From Ornithinibacillus massiliensis (GTDB taxonomy: Bacteria; Bacillota; Bacilli; Bacillales; Amphibacillaceae), in assembly GCF_018310345.1 (NCBI RefSeq), contig NZ_JAGXBY010000001.1, positions 496,001 to 560,000 on the forward strand: DNA of 64,000 bases. Direction: 5' to 3'. Below the pieces are notes generated by a model that was given only the letters and a program-made list of their open reading frames with translations, was not told where the DNA came from and made no database searches. The stretch's first letter is position 1, and every line of letters begins with the position of its first letter. The position numbers and the translations under genes are program-made. This document shows, piece by piece, positions 54,222 through 62,641 of this stretch.

Positions 54222-55176
54222 GCTTTGGATGAAGTAGAACTTTTCCTAGGGCAATGTAAGCAATCATACCAACTACGGTGATTCCAGCTACGATGTATTT
54301 TGCTTCGAGTGAAATAGCAGCGGGTGTGATAAAGCCTTCAATAATACCAGCAATTATGAACAGCGGAACGGTCCCTAGGAAAAGCTGTACGGACCGTTTT
54401 CCGTGATATTTTAACTGGTAGACCCTTGAATATGCACCAGGAGCAAAGAGCTTATACCCCATAAGGAGACCGGCACCACCTGCAATAAAGATAGCGGTTA
54501 ATTCGACCATACCATGTGGTACGATATAAGCCCAGAACTCATAGGACATATCATAATGCCAATACAGTCCAGCCAATGCACCAACAAGAAGGCCGTTATA
54601 AACCATTAAATATACAGTTAATAGACCAAATGTAATTCCGCTGGCGAATGCGAGAATGGCAACCTGTATATTATTGGTCATGATTTCCGCTGACATCAGG
54701 GAAGAATCAACAGAATCATGCCCCTCACCTAAACGTTCCGGATCCACACTTTGTGAGACCTCTGCTGGAAGAACAGAATATAAATGTAGTGGATCATCAG
54801 CAATTGCAAGAAAGCCAGCAAGCCCACCAGCGAAGAATAATAGGGCGGCAACTATGATGAATTTCCATTGCTCATATAACAGTCCGACAAACTTTTTGGA
54901 AAAAAAGTCGCGAATCTGTTTTCCGCTGGTCACTTGGTTTTTATATAATAGGTTATGAGATTTACCGACTAGCTCATTAATGTAAAAGGTAATTTCCTCA
55001 TTTGGGAAATAGGTCTGACTATACGATAAATGCTGACTAACCTTTTGATAAAGACTATCAAACTCGGTAATCGTCTTGCTCGTCACATTTTTTCTTCCTT
55101 TACTTAATAGGGTGATATATTGTTCAAGCTGTCTCCATTCCTCACGATGGAGCTTAATAAATTGTTTTATATCCAA
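54199..55176 (-). CDS. stage II sporulation protein M-like membrane protein
   Basis: This 325-residue SpoIIM/DUF95 protein has an N-terminal soluble helical part (1-95) followed by about six membrane helices. The family motifs NNIQVAILAFASGITFGLLTVYLMVYNGLLVG and YIVPHGMVELTAIFIAGGAGLLMGYKL are present. It starts at TTG 55176 after AGAAGG. It is transcribed toward the DUF58 gene, unlike the usual co-directional arrangement, but belongs to the same conserved neighbourhood with RDD. Whether it acts in sporulation is unknown, since this branch is wider than true SpoIIM. Confidence 0.85.
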   Translation of the reverse strand: MDIKQFIKLHREEWRQLEQYITLLSKGRKNVTSKTITEFDSLYQKVSQHLSYSQTYFPNEEITFYINELVGKSHNLLYKNQVTSGKQIRDFFSKKFVGLLYEQWKFIIVAALLFFAGGLAGFLAIADDPLHLYSVLPAEVSQSVDPERLGEGHDSVDSSLMSAEIMTNNIQVAILAFASGITFGLLTVYLMVYNGLLVGALAGLYWHYDMSYEFWAYIVPHGMVELTAIFIAGGAGLLMGYKLFAPGAYSRVYQLKYHGKRSVQLFLGTVPLFIIAGIIEGFITPAAISLEAKYIVAGITVVGMIAYIALGKVLLHPKPKVGLDS

Positions 55177-55344
55177 AGAGAGAACCTTCTTTCTGAACGG
55201 TTGTTGGTTACGTTATGTACAAAGATAATAGAATTAATGCTCTGTCACAATCACGGGAGGCTGTGATGTATCCATTAATTAGATTATTTCCTTTGTTTAT
55301 AATTATAATTTAAAGAATAGTGAAACATCAACAGGAGGATTAAG

Positions 55345-56139
55345 ATGAATCAAGGACAAGTCGAAATAAAAACACCTCAATTTGTTTCCCTTCAATATCA
55401 GATTGCGGGACTGGGTAGTCGTGCAGCTGCAATGTTAATTGACCAGGCGCTCATCATGGTTACTAATCTTCTCATCTATCTTATCTTCATCACCGCTAAC
55501 CTATCCGATATGTTTTACTTTTCGGATTCTTGGCTACCGATTGCAATCGCAATTACCATCGTATTTGTTATTAACTGGGGTTACTTCTTTTTTGCGGAAT
55601 ATTTCTTTAGTGGGAAAACACTTGGTAAAAAGTGGCTAGGAATTCGTGCCATCCAAGAAAATGGTCATAGTCTAACACTTTTATCTAGTTTAATTAGAAA
55701 TCTCCTTCGTATCATTGATATGCTACCTACTGGCTATTTTGTAGGAATGATGTTTGTATTTTTTCATTCAAAACATAAGCGGCTTGGTGATATTGTGGCT
55801 GGTACGATTGTAGTACATGAGCGAGGTGTAAAAAAAGAAAGAACCTCAAGAATAGATAAGGAAATTGCCAGACGTGGCCTAACTAAGGATAGCTTGCAAC
55901 TTGAGGACTGGGCATTGCGTGCGATAGGAAATAAAGAATGGGAATTATTACGAGCTTACAGTAGAAAATTCCTGAATGTAAGTGTAGTGCAAAGAGCACA
56001 ACTTACCAATCATCTTGCAGAGAAGCTACTTCCGAGATTAGGGATAGCCATTGATGGTAAGCCTATTACCGAGCGGGAGAATATTCTTCTAACCCTTTAT
56101 GTGATTGCTAGAGAAGAGTGGGAATATGAGCTGTCATGA
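55345..56139 (+). CDS. RDD-family membrane protein
   Basis: This 264-residue protein has the RDD domain, with Arg in GLGSRAAAMLIDQALIM, Asp-containing first and second helices and FSGKTLGKKWLGIRAI. Three membrane helices lie in the first 150 residues and a soluble C-terminal domain follows. RDD proteins commonly accompany SpoIIM/DUF58/MoxR clusters; some transport Na+/H+, but that is not shown here. It is divergent from the SpoIIM gene and ATG follows AGGAGG. Confidence 0.88.
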   Translation: MNQGQVEIKTPQFVSLQYQIAGLGSRAAAMLIDQALIMVTNLLIYLIFITANLSDMFYFSDSWLPIAIAITIVFVINWGYFFFAEYFFSGKTLGKKWLGIRAIQENGHSLTLLSSLIRNLLRIIDMLPTGYFVGMMFVFFHSKHKRLGDIVAGTIVVHERGVKKERTSRIDKEIARRGLTKDSLQLEDWALRAIGNKEWELLRAYSRKFLNVSVVQRAQLTNHLAEKLLPRLGIAIDGKPITERENILLTLYVIAREEWEYELS

Positions 56140-56143
56140 ATAG

Positions 56144-56236
56144 ATATATTATCAATACGATGAGCTAGTAGAACTTAAAAGCGAAATTCTTGAGAATCTA
56201 TATGATCTATCTGTACGTGATAAAAGGTTTTATTAA
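56144..56236 (+). pseudogene. possible gene remnant of 30 codons
   Basis: An open stretch directly after the RDD gene reads YYQYDELVELKSEILENL and continues to a stop at 56234-56236. It looks coding in amino-acid composition but has no start codon or ribosome-binding site. It may be the relic of a small gene or chance. Confidence 0.2.
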
Positions 56237-56240
56237 ACTA

Positions 56241-56278
56241 AAAAAGGCCAGACCCTATTTAATAAGGTCTGGCCTCTT
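56241..56278 (-). terminator. terminator of the ABC-2 exporter operon
   Basis: On the minus strand AGGCCAGACC and GGTCTGGCCT arms are followed by TTTTTTAG, giving a strong U-tailed hairpin. It may also slow plus-strand transcripts from the RDD gene. Confidence 0.85.
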
Positions 56279-56288
56279 CATATGTGAA

Positions 56289-57518
56289 TTAAGAACGAAT
56301 CCACTTCCAAATCTCGCCAGGTGTAGCATTTTTACCATACATTAAAATTCCAACTTTAAAGATCTTACCAGCAAGCTTCATAAATACGAAGATGCTAATT
56401 AGCAGAACAGCTAAAGCAATTAGGATTTCAATCCATGGCCATTCCTCTAATACGGTTAGGCGCATAATAAGAACACCTGGGGAGGTGAATGGAATATATG
56501 ATGCGACCTTAGCAACTAAGCCACTTGGATCAGAAAGGACTGGTGCAATTAACACGAATGATAGGAATGGAAGCATCATGACTAGCCCTTGGAAATTACC
56601 ACTTGTAGACATATCAGCCATTGTCGCACCAATCCCAACGAAAATGGATGCGAATAGTAGATAACCTAGAATTGCGATTAACACTAATAGCAAGGTTTCC
56701 GGAACTAATAAGTACTCCATTACGGGCTCATCTATTTTGAATGCTGCAAATGGTACAACAAATAGAAGCAATACCACTACTTGAATAATACCAAGAACAA
56801 AATAACCAATAATCTTACCATTCATTAATTCACTAGGTGTCACGGATGAAAGAATAATCTCCGCAATTTTATCCTTTTTCTCCTGAGAAGCACTTTGGAA
56901 AATCATCATACCAGTGATTACGATGGAGAATAGTATGATTCCTGCAAAGAGACCCGGAACAATTTTTTCTAACGGATTCTCTTCCAGCACAGATTCCTGC
57001 CCATCTTCCGTCATGATTTCATCAACAGCTACTTCTTCAAACAGTACACTAGTTGAAATGATTGCTAATTCCTCATCTGTTAAGTCTAACTGGGAAATTC
57101 TCTGCTGTTGTAATGGTCCCGCTAAAAGATTTACCTCGCTACTAAAGCTTGAAGGTATATCTTCTGTAGTATAGACAGGGATTGCGCCCGACTCTAAGCT
57201 TTCCGAGTTAAGAAAGATGTAAGCAGTATTCTCACCATTTTTTAGCTCTTCTTGAATCTCGTTTTCGGTTAAATTGGTTTGGTGTAATATCCAATCTAAT
57301 TCATACTGGTCAGCTGTTTCTTCCATTAAATCAAATACATTCAGCTGATCATTAACGAAGATAGTTACCTCTGTTGATTCACTATCAGAACCAAATAGGC
57401 TTCCTAGAAATCCGAACGCTAGAATTAATAGTGGTGTAAGGAATAAACCAATGACAAATGATTTATTTTTTAAATTACGCTTGATTTCCCATTTTGCTAC
57501 TTTCATTGAATTACGCAT
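56289..57518 (-). CDS. ABC-2 type transporter permease, NatB/YhaP-like
   Basis: This 409-residue permease has one N-terminal helix, a large extracytoplasmic domain (about residues 45-190) and five helices in the C-terminal half. GIILFSIVITGMMIFQSASQEKKDKIAEIILSSVTP is the ABC-2 core signature. It resembles NatB and YhaP Na+ or drug exporters. It overlaps the ATPase gene by 8 bp. The cargo is unknown. Confidence 0.9.
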   Translation of the reverse strand: MRNSMKVAKWEIKRNLKNKSFVIGLFLTPLLILAFGFLGSLFGSDSESTEVTIFVNDQLNVFDLMEETADQYELDWILHQTNLTENEIQEELKNGENTAYIFLNSESLESGAIPVYTTEDIPSSFSSEVNLLAGPLQQQRISQLDLTDEELAIISTSVLFEEVAVDEIMTEDGQESVLEENPLEKIVPGLFAGIILFSIVITGMMIFQSASQEKKDKIAEIILSSVTPSELMNGKIIGYFVLGIIQVVVLLLFVVPFAAFKIDEPVMEYLLVPETLLLVLIAILGYLLFASIFVGIGATMADMSTSGNFQGLVMMLPFLSFVLIAPVLSDPSGLVAKVASYIPFTSPGVLIMRLTVLEEWPWIEILIALAVLLISIFVFMKLAGKIFKVGILMYGKNATPGEIWKWIRS

Positions 57519-58443
57519 CTAGATCACCTGCTTCCTGAATTAACTTCCTGTTGGTCGCAATATCGATGAAGATTTCATGTAAAGAAATGCGATTGATTTT
57601 TAATTCATATACATTTAAATCAGACGGCAAGTTTTTAAGCCAGCTGGTAGGCTCGACATCTGAATCAAGATATAGAATGGTTGTTTCGTCTTTCTCCTCT
57701 ACACGTTGAACAGAGGGGATACCTTCTAAATCCTGGCGAGCATTTTTCCCACGGATTGTACATTTAAAGTTAGCATATTTCGTTTTCACTTCATCTAATG
57801 TTCCATAGATTACCTTCTGACCGTTTTGAATCATAAAGAGACGGTCACACATTTCTTCGACTAGATTCATCTGGTGGGAAGATAATAGAATTGCTGTCCC
57901 TCTATCTGCAAGACTACGAATCTCTTCTTTAAACAGCTCTTGACTAACAGGATCTAGACCAGAAAAAGGCTCATCTAATATTAAGAGTTCCGGTTCATGG
58001 AGAATAGCACCGATAAATTGTACCTTTTGCCCCATTCCTTTAGATAGCTCTTCCATTGAAACCTTTTCTTTTCCTTCTAAATCAAATTTCTTCAAATACA
58101 TGAGAATACGTTCTTTTGCTTTATCTAGTGGATAATCTTTTAAATCGGCTAAGTACAGTAAAATATCCATGACTTTCACATTCTTGTATAACCCGCGTTC
58201 TTCTGGCAAATAGCCTATCTTGTTACGTGGGATTTCTTTTCCTTGATGGTTATGAAACGTAATCGATCCTTCATCGGGATACATAATCCCCATAATATTT
58301 CTAATCGTGGTGGATTTACCAGCACCATTAGGACCTAAGATGGCCATGATCTCGCCTTTCCTTACTTCAAAGGAAATCCCCTTTAAAGCTTGTTTGTCTT
58401 TGAAGGATTTCTTTAACCCTTCGACGGTCAGCATTACTTCCAT
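57511..58443 (-). CDS. ABC transporter ATP-binding protein, NatA/YhaQ-like
   Basis: This 310-residue ATPase is of the DrrA/NatA type, with Walker A GPNGAGKST, the Q-loop YLPEERGLYKN, an atypical signature SKGMGQKVQFIGA (usually SGGxxQ), Walker B LLILDEPFSGLDP and the H-loop SSHQ. The C-terminal 90-residue domain is characteristic of DrrA relatives. It pairs with the downstream permease. It lies 10 bp after the YtrB-like ATPase gene, so it may be read from the same transcript. Confidence 0.92.
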   Translation of the reverse strand: MEVMLTVEGLKKSFKDKQALKGISFEVRKGEIMAILGPNGAGKSTTIRNIMGIMYPDEGSITFHNHQGKEIPRNKIGYLPEERGLYKNVKVMDILLYLADLKDYPLDKAKERILMYLKKFDLEGKEKVSMEELSKGMGQKVQFIGAILHEPELLILDEPFSGLDPVSQELFKEEIRSLADRGTAILLSSHQMNLVEEMCDRLFMIQNGQKVIYGTLDEVKTKYANFKCTIRGKNARQDLEGIPSVQRVEEKDETTILYLDSDVEPTSWLKNLPSDLNVYELKINRISLHEIFIDIATNRKLIQEAGDLDA

Positions 58444-58453
58444 GTTATTCCTC

Positions 58454-59317
58454 CTATAGTTCTTTTTTTGTTAGTAATAGGGTAATAATGTCTTCCATTT
58501 CAAGTGAACTACGGTTATTCCATTTCACGTTATTTATTTCTAGAAAGTGTTCTGTTTCCGATGGGTTATCTGAAATCAAAACATTTCCCTCACGTGATAT
58601 GGCACCAGGAATTGGGGTTTCTGGAACGGCACCAGCTAGCCAATAACGGGCATAATGTTCCATTAGTTCCTCTTTTTCAAAGTTACCAATTACTTCCCCA
58701 TTATGTAATACGAATAAGTAATCGGAAAGTTTCCTAATATCATCAATTTGATGACTTGCAATGATAATGGAACGATTACCAGGTTCCATCCAATCTACTA
58801 ATAAATCTATTAATATTTTCTTAGATGGGATATCCATAAAATTGGTAGGCTCATCTAAAATAAGTAGTGGTGCGTTTCTAGGGATAGTTAGAGCAAGGTT
58901 TAATTTTTGCTGTACACCCTGTGAAAGTTTACCAAACCTTTTATCGACAGGAACATGAAATAATTCAATCATTTTCTGGAATAAAAGCTCATCCCAATTT
59001 GGATAAAGTGGGGCAATTAAATCCTTTAACATCGTACCAGTAAATGAGTCCCATCCAATAATGGTTTGGGGCTGGTAGGCAATAAGCTGTTTCCAATTCT
59101 CGTTATCACCATGCACTAACATATTATTAACTTTGATATTTCCCATTTGGGGCTGTACTAAATTCATAATTAGCTTTAGAAGTGTACTTTTACCAGAGCC
59201 ATTATTTCCGACTAGTGCAGTAATCGTACCGGCTTCAATTGTTAAATCAACCGGACCAAGATGGAAATCGTCTATATTTTTTTCAAGATTTTCGATATAT
59301 AGTAGAGAATTATTCAT
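58454..59317 (-). CDS. YtrB-like ABC transporter ATP-binding protein
   Basis: This 287-residue ATPase pairs with the two membrane proteins upstream in the same operon. Walker A is GNNGSGKST, Walker B is PLLILDEPTNFMD and the H-loop is ASHQ. The signature LSQGVQQKL is unusual for a canonical LSGGQ. It resembles B. subtilis YtrB/YtrE-type exporters induced by cell-wall antibiotics. It starts at ATG after AAAGGAG, 2 bp after the GntR gene. Confidence 0.88.
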   Translation of the reverse strand: MNNSLLYIENLEKNIDDFHLGPVDLTIEAGTITALVGNNGSGKSTLLKLIMNLVQPQMGNIKVNNMLVHGDNENWKQLIAYQPQTIIGWDSFTGTMLKDLIAPLYPNWDELLFQKMIELFHVPVDKRFGKLSQGVQQKLNLALTIPRNAPLLILDEPTNFMDIPSKKILIDLLVDWMEPGNRSIIIASHQIDDIRKLSDYLFVLHNGEVIGNFEKEELMEHYARYWLAGAVPETPIPGAISREGNVLISDNPSETEHFLEINNVKWNNRSSLEMEDIITLLLTKKEL

Positions 59318-59319
59318 GG

Positions 59320-59715
59320 CTAAATATCTCCTTTCTCTTTTGATTTCAATATTTCGAGAAAAATTGTTTTAACTTGTTCAAGACTATAATCATAGCTGAG
59401 TGCGGTATCAACGGCATTTTCTAAGATGTTATAGACAGAGGTTACCTTGACCTCTTGCTTTAAATCCTCAGATATATCGGCGACAAATGTCCCTTTCCCT
59501 TGAGAGGTTTTAATGAAGCCTTGTACCTCAAGGTCTTGATAGGCTCTTCGTGTTGTAATAATACTAATTTCTAAATCCTTTGATAAGACTCTGATAGAAG
59601 GAAGTGGTGTGCCAGCAGATAGGTGGCCACCAGCAATAAGAGCCTTAAATTGGTTCACGATTTGGTGATAAATAGGCTCTCTTGAATCCTTTGAAATCCG
59701 GATAGGAAGTTCCAT
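59320..59715 (-). CDS. ytrA: YtrA-subfamily GntR transcriptional repressor
   Basis: This 131-residue GntR protein of the YtrA subfamily has an N-terminal winged helix (PIYHQIVNQFKALIAGGHLSAGTPLPSIRVLSKDLEIS) and a short C-terminal dimerisation part of about 55 residues, with no large effector domain. I chose ATG 59715 because AAAGGAG lies 8 nt upstream; the GTG at 59724 overlaps that site. It lies between the membrane genes and the ATPase and probably binds the dyad at the operon promoter. Confidence 0.9.
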   Translation of the reverse strand: MELPIRISKDSREPIYHQIVNQFKALIAGGHLSAGTPLPSIRVLSKDLEISIITTRRAYQDLEVQGFIKTSQGKGTFVADISEDLKQEVKVTSVYNILENAVDTALSYDYSLEQVKTIFLEILKSKEKGDI

Positions 59716-59733
59716 GATATACACTCCTTTCTA

Positions 59734-60462
59734 TTAGAGAAAATCAACCTGTTTAAATTGTTTGACCATTTTGTTCTTCCAATAGATAAATCCAATAACG
59801 GCAGCCATAATGGATAGAATCGCAGAAAGAAGTGTCCACTTTTTGGCAATAATAATGGTCCATTCTACTATCCCGTAAGTAAAAAAAGTGGGAAAAGATA
59901 GGATTAATATAACAACACCTAGTAAAAGTATTACAGATAGGACAGTTGTAAGTTTCGATACATTATTATTAGTTCCAAAATCCATCACAAGTGCACTAAA
60001 GCCTATATAAATCCCGAATGATAGCCAAATAATGGCAAATGAAATATAGGCGTCTAGTTCCATCATGCTTCTTATTTCTGGACTAACTAGATAAAGCGCG
60101 AAGAACATATAAAGTTGAAATGGAAATGAACTTAAAAAGTAGTGAATAATAGATTTTAATACAATAGTTTGTTTCTTAATTGGTAAGCATAAGCCCATAA
60201 CAACTGTTGGTGATACCCATGTATGGCCACTGATTCGTTGAAATTGTAATCCTTTATGTCTCGACCACATTGGACCGAAAATAAATAATAGCAAGTAAAA
60301 CAAATCAAAACCTACAAATCTATTCTCTTGAGTGTGTAAAACTGTTAAAAATAAGATGATGAATATGGAAAAAAATAAAAATAGCCCAATATAGCTTTTC
60401 CATGATATTTTTAGTTCTGGTTTGACTAACTGAATAGCAGACTTTAAATTTTCTTTTAACAT
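59734..60462 (-). CDS. YtrC/D-like ABC transporter membrane protein
   Basis: This 242-residue protein has six hydrophobic segments and no recognised catalytic motif. It is a paralogue of the preceding gene in the operon: equal length, similar start (KSAIQLVKPELKISWKSYIG) and common central segments (LPIKKQTIV against LPIRDEVII). Together they probably form the channel served by the YtrB-like ATPase. ATG follows AGGGGG. Confidence 0.85.
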   Translation of the reverse strand: MLKENLKSAIQLVKPELKISWKSYIGLFLFFSIFIILFLTVLHTQENRFVGFDLFYLLLFIFGPMWSRHKGLQFQRISGHTWVSPTVVMGLCLPIKKQTIVLKSIIHYFLSSFPFQLYMFFALYLVSPEIRSMMELDAYISFAIIWLSFGIYIGFSALVMDFGTNNNVSKLTTVLSVILLLGVVILILSFPTFFTYGIVEWTIIIAKKWTLLSAILSIMAAVIGFIYWKNKMVKQFKQVDFL

Positions 60463-60480
60463 GTCATAACCCCCTCATCT

Positions 60481-61209
60481 TTACCCATAACGAAGCGTCT
60501 TTAAAGCTATCCGCATGGCTCTTATCCATGTGTGATATCCAATAACAGCTACTATGATGGAAATCCCCGCTGAAAGGAGAGGAAAGTCATTGGCGAATAT
60601 AATGGACCAGTATACGATACCATGACCAGAAAATGCATGAATTAATGTTAATATCCCAAAAGTTAACAGAGTAAATAAGGGAATTACAATTAGAGATCCT
60701 GGGTTGGTTACTGCAAATCCTCCCGCACCGATATTAAATTTAGGAATAACATAACCGATACCGATGGAAATGGATAACCAAATCATGCAAAAGGATATAA
60801 AAGAACCAATGGACAACAAATTAGTTAATGATGTTGAAAGGTAAATTAATATAAGAGCAACAAGCTGTATGGGAAATGTATACAGAATGTGCATAATTAA
60901 TCTACTAGTTATAATGACTTCATCTCTAATAGGTAATTGCTTTTGCAAATAGACGATAGGTGAAGCGAAAAGTCCATTTTGCAATTGCTGTACCTCAAAA
61001 TTCTTTGGTTTAGGGAATAGTGGTGATGAAGTAAATACCAATAAGAATATTAAGTCAAATAAGATTGTTCCATTTTCTATGTAGGATGAAAATTCCTTTA
61101 TGAAAAAGAGTGTAAACATAATCGTAACAAGATAAGCTAACATGATATTAATGGCTGATTTCTTTATCTCCCATTTATTAAGTTGAAATGCGGTCTTCCA
61201 ACTTTTCAT
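60481..61209 (-). CDS. YtrC/D-like ABC transporter membrane protein, first gene of operon
   Basis: This 242-residue membrane protein has six hydrophobic segments, paralogous to the next gene. It starts at ATG 61209 after AAAGGAGG and lies directly behind the operator-containing promoter. Unlike B. subtilis ytr, where ytrA is first, here the membrane genes precede the repressor. The cargo is unknown; relatives respond to glycopeptides and related antibiotics. Confidence 0.85.
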   Translation of the reverse strand: MKSWKTAFQLNKWEIKKSAINIMLAYLVTIMFTLFFIKEFSSYIENGTILFDLIFLLVFTSSPLFPKPKNFEVQQLQNGLFASPIVYLQKQLPIRDEVIITSRLIMHILYTFPIQLVALILIYLSTSLTNLLSIGSFISFCMIWLSISIGIGYVIPKFNIGAGGFAVTNPGSLIVIPLFTLLTFGILTLIHAFSGHGIVYWSIIFANDFPLLSAGISIIVAVIGYHTWIRAMRIALKTLRYG

Positions 61210-61235
61210 GGTATTTCCTCCTTTTTAAAGTGGGT

Positions 61236-61269
61236 GTTATACTGTATATATCTATATGCACAGTATAAC
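61236..61269. promoter_or_regulatory. inverted repeat operator for the YtrA-like repressor
   Basis: GTTATACTGT (61236-61245) and ACAGTATAAC (61260-61269) are perfect 10-bp arms separated by 14 bp. One arm contains the -10 box of the minus-strand promoter, so binding would block RNA polymerase. Confidence 0.75.
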
Positions 61270-61290
61270 TCTAGTTTGTGATTCTGTCAA
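61262..61290 (-). promoter_or_regulatory. promoter of the Ytr-like operon
   Basis: On the minus strand a perfect TTGACA (61290-61285) and TATACT (61267-61262) are spaced by 17 bp. Confidence 0.8.
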
Positions 61291-61419
61291 CAGGAGGAAT
61301 GGAATAGTATGAATGGTCTCCTTCTTTATAGTCAAATCAATCCTTGAGCTTTGCTACCCGCGTATACCATGTCTATCTAAAAAGCTCACATTATGCACGT
61401 TCACACTTTTGTAAAATAT

Positions 61420-61437
61420 ATTGTGAAATAATGCACA
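61420..61437. promoter_or_regulatory. Rex/Fnr-like site upstream of doxX
   Basis: TTGTGAAATAATGCACAA matches the Rex consensus TTGTGAAWWWWTTCACAA with one mismatch. It also matches the Fnr/Crp form TGTGA-N6-TCACA with one mismatch. Both regulators respond to reducing or oxygen-limited conditions. Confidence 0.55.
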
Positions 61438-61445
61438 AAATGATA

Positions 61446-61474
61446 TTTACATAAATTAATTCACGTGTTATTAT
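61446..61474 (+). promoter_or_regulatory. promoter of doxX
   Basis: TTTACA (61446-61451) and TATTAT (61469-61474) are spaced by 17 bp. The Rex-like site lies 8 bp upstream of the -35, and a second TTGTGAA half-site lies downstream at 61508. Confidence 0.6.
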
Positions 61475-61507
61475 CAAGGTGTAATAAGGAAACACACTTA
61501 CAATATA

Positions 61508-61525
61508 TTGTGAAATGTTGAGCAA
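61508..61525. promoter_or_regulatory. second TTGTGAA site downstream of the doxX promoter
   Basis: AATATATTGTGAAAT recurs from the upstream site. The left half-site TTGTGAA is perfect but the right half (TGAGCAA) is poor. Its location in the 5' untranslated region suits repression. Confidence 0.4.
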
Positions 61526-61559
61526 TCACTTAAACAAGATAAAAAAGGAGATGGATTAA

Positions 61560-62066
61560 ATGTTGAATTTTATTCGGGAAAATAAAGTAGCAGCGGGGAT
61601 TCTAGCAATTATTCGTATTTACATTGGTTATGCATGGTTAACAGCTGGTATTGGGAAATTAACTGGTGGAACATTTGATGCAAGTGGATTTCTACAAGGT
61701 GCAATTGCAAGTGCTGGAGGAGATCATCCGGCAGTACAAGGATGGTGGGCAACATTTCTAGAAACAGTAGCTCTTCCAAACGCTGATCTATTTAGCTTTA
61801 TGGTTATGTGGGGAGAGATATTAGTAGGTATTGCACTCATCCTAGGAATTTTCACTAACTTCGCAGCATTAATGGGCTTAACAATGAATTTTGCATTCCT
61901 ATTCAGTGGAACAGTAAGCACAAATGCACAAATGGTTCTATTAACCGTGTTCCTAGTAGTAGCAGGATTTAATGCCGGAAGATATGGACTAGACAGATGG
62001 GTAATGCCTTTCTTAAAAGCACATATGCCAATTCGTAAGCATAGAGAAAAAGTTGCAGTGGCATAA
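61560..62066 (+). CDS. DoxX-family membrane protein
   Basis: This 168-residue protein has four membrane helices and the DoxX motif GYAWLTAGIGKLTGG at the N-terminus, plus MVMWGEILVGIALILGIFTNFAALMG centrally. DoxX/DoxD relatives include subunits of thiosulfate:quinone oxidoreductase and thiol-stress membrane proteins. The exact activity here is unknown. ATG follows AAGGAGATGG. Regulation by the Rex-like site points to a respiratory role. Confidence 0.88.
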   Translation: MLNFIRENKVAAGILAIIRIYIGYAWLTAGIGKLTGGTFDASGFLQGAIASAGGDHPAVQGWWATFLETVALPNADLFSFMVMWGEILVGIALILGIFTNFAALMGLTMNFAFLFSGTVSTNAQMVLLTVFLVVAGFNAGRYGLDRWVMPFLKAHMPIRKHREKVAVA

Positions 62067-62143
62067 TTATAGGAACAATAGGCCGGGACAAAACAATTTC
62101 TAACATAGGATAAACCGAACATGAAAGTTAGCGCATCAAATCC

Positions 62144-62260
62144 GCCCCGGAAATATACTACGCTTTCCGGGGCGGCTGGTGAGCCTCCTCAGAGCTAAAG
62201 CTCTTCCGGGGTCTCACCGATGCCTTTCCTCCCACAAGAGTCTCCGTATATTTCCGGGGC
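62144..62260. repeat. Bacillaceae palindromic repeat with 15-bp terminal inverted repeats
   Basis: GCCCCGGAAATATAC (62144-62158) and GTATATTTCCGGGGC (62246-62260) are perfect inverted ends. The interior includes GGCTGGTGAGCCTCCTC and GGGGTCTCACCGATGCC, which form a second nested pairing. The GC-rich 117-bp element closely resembles a dispersed Bacillaceae intergenic repeat seen in many genomes. No transposase is inside, so it would be a non-autonomous element or RNA hairpin. Confidence 0.8.
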
Positions 62261-62445
62261 TAATGTGATTGTTCGTCTTTTATTACCTATGTTTCAGTTA
62301 TGTCCCAACCTCATACATTCACCATAAAATATAGGTTCTAAAAGGAAACATTAAATAAGATAAATTATGGTACGCCACCTTTTTCAATTAATATTCGTCT
62401 TTTGTTCGTAACGTTATGTAAATCTCTTTTAAGCTTGCCCCACTG

Positions 62446-62589
62446 TTATGTTAATTGAAATAATTTCCTCAACTCATTTTCAATTGATTGTTGCTCAATT
62501 TCTGAGACATTTACCATTAACCCATCAAAGATTCCAAAGACACTTCCCCCAACTATAGAATAAATCCTATTTATTGTATGTTTAGCCAT
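62446..62589 (-). CDS. possible 47-residue small protein
   Basis: The frame reads MAKHTINRIYSIVGGSVFGI and ends in LRKLFQLT. It has a hydrophobic glycine-rich centre and charged tail. There is no convincing ribosome-binding site. It could be a small membrane peptide, or a chance frame in the 575-bp gap 62067-62641, where I otherwise see only the palindromic repeat. Confidence 0.25.
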   Translation of the reverse strand: MAKHTINRIYSIVGGSVFGIFDGLMVNVSEIEQQSIENELRKLFQLT

Positions 62590-62641
62590 TTCTATTCATG
62601 TGAATAATGTAAATAATTAACATTCAGTTGGAGGGAAAAGC

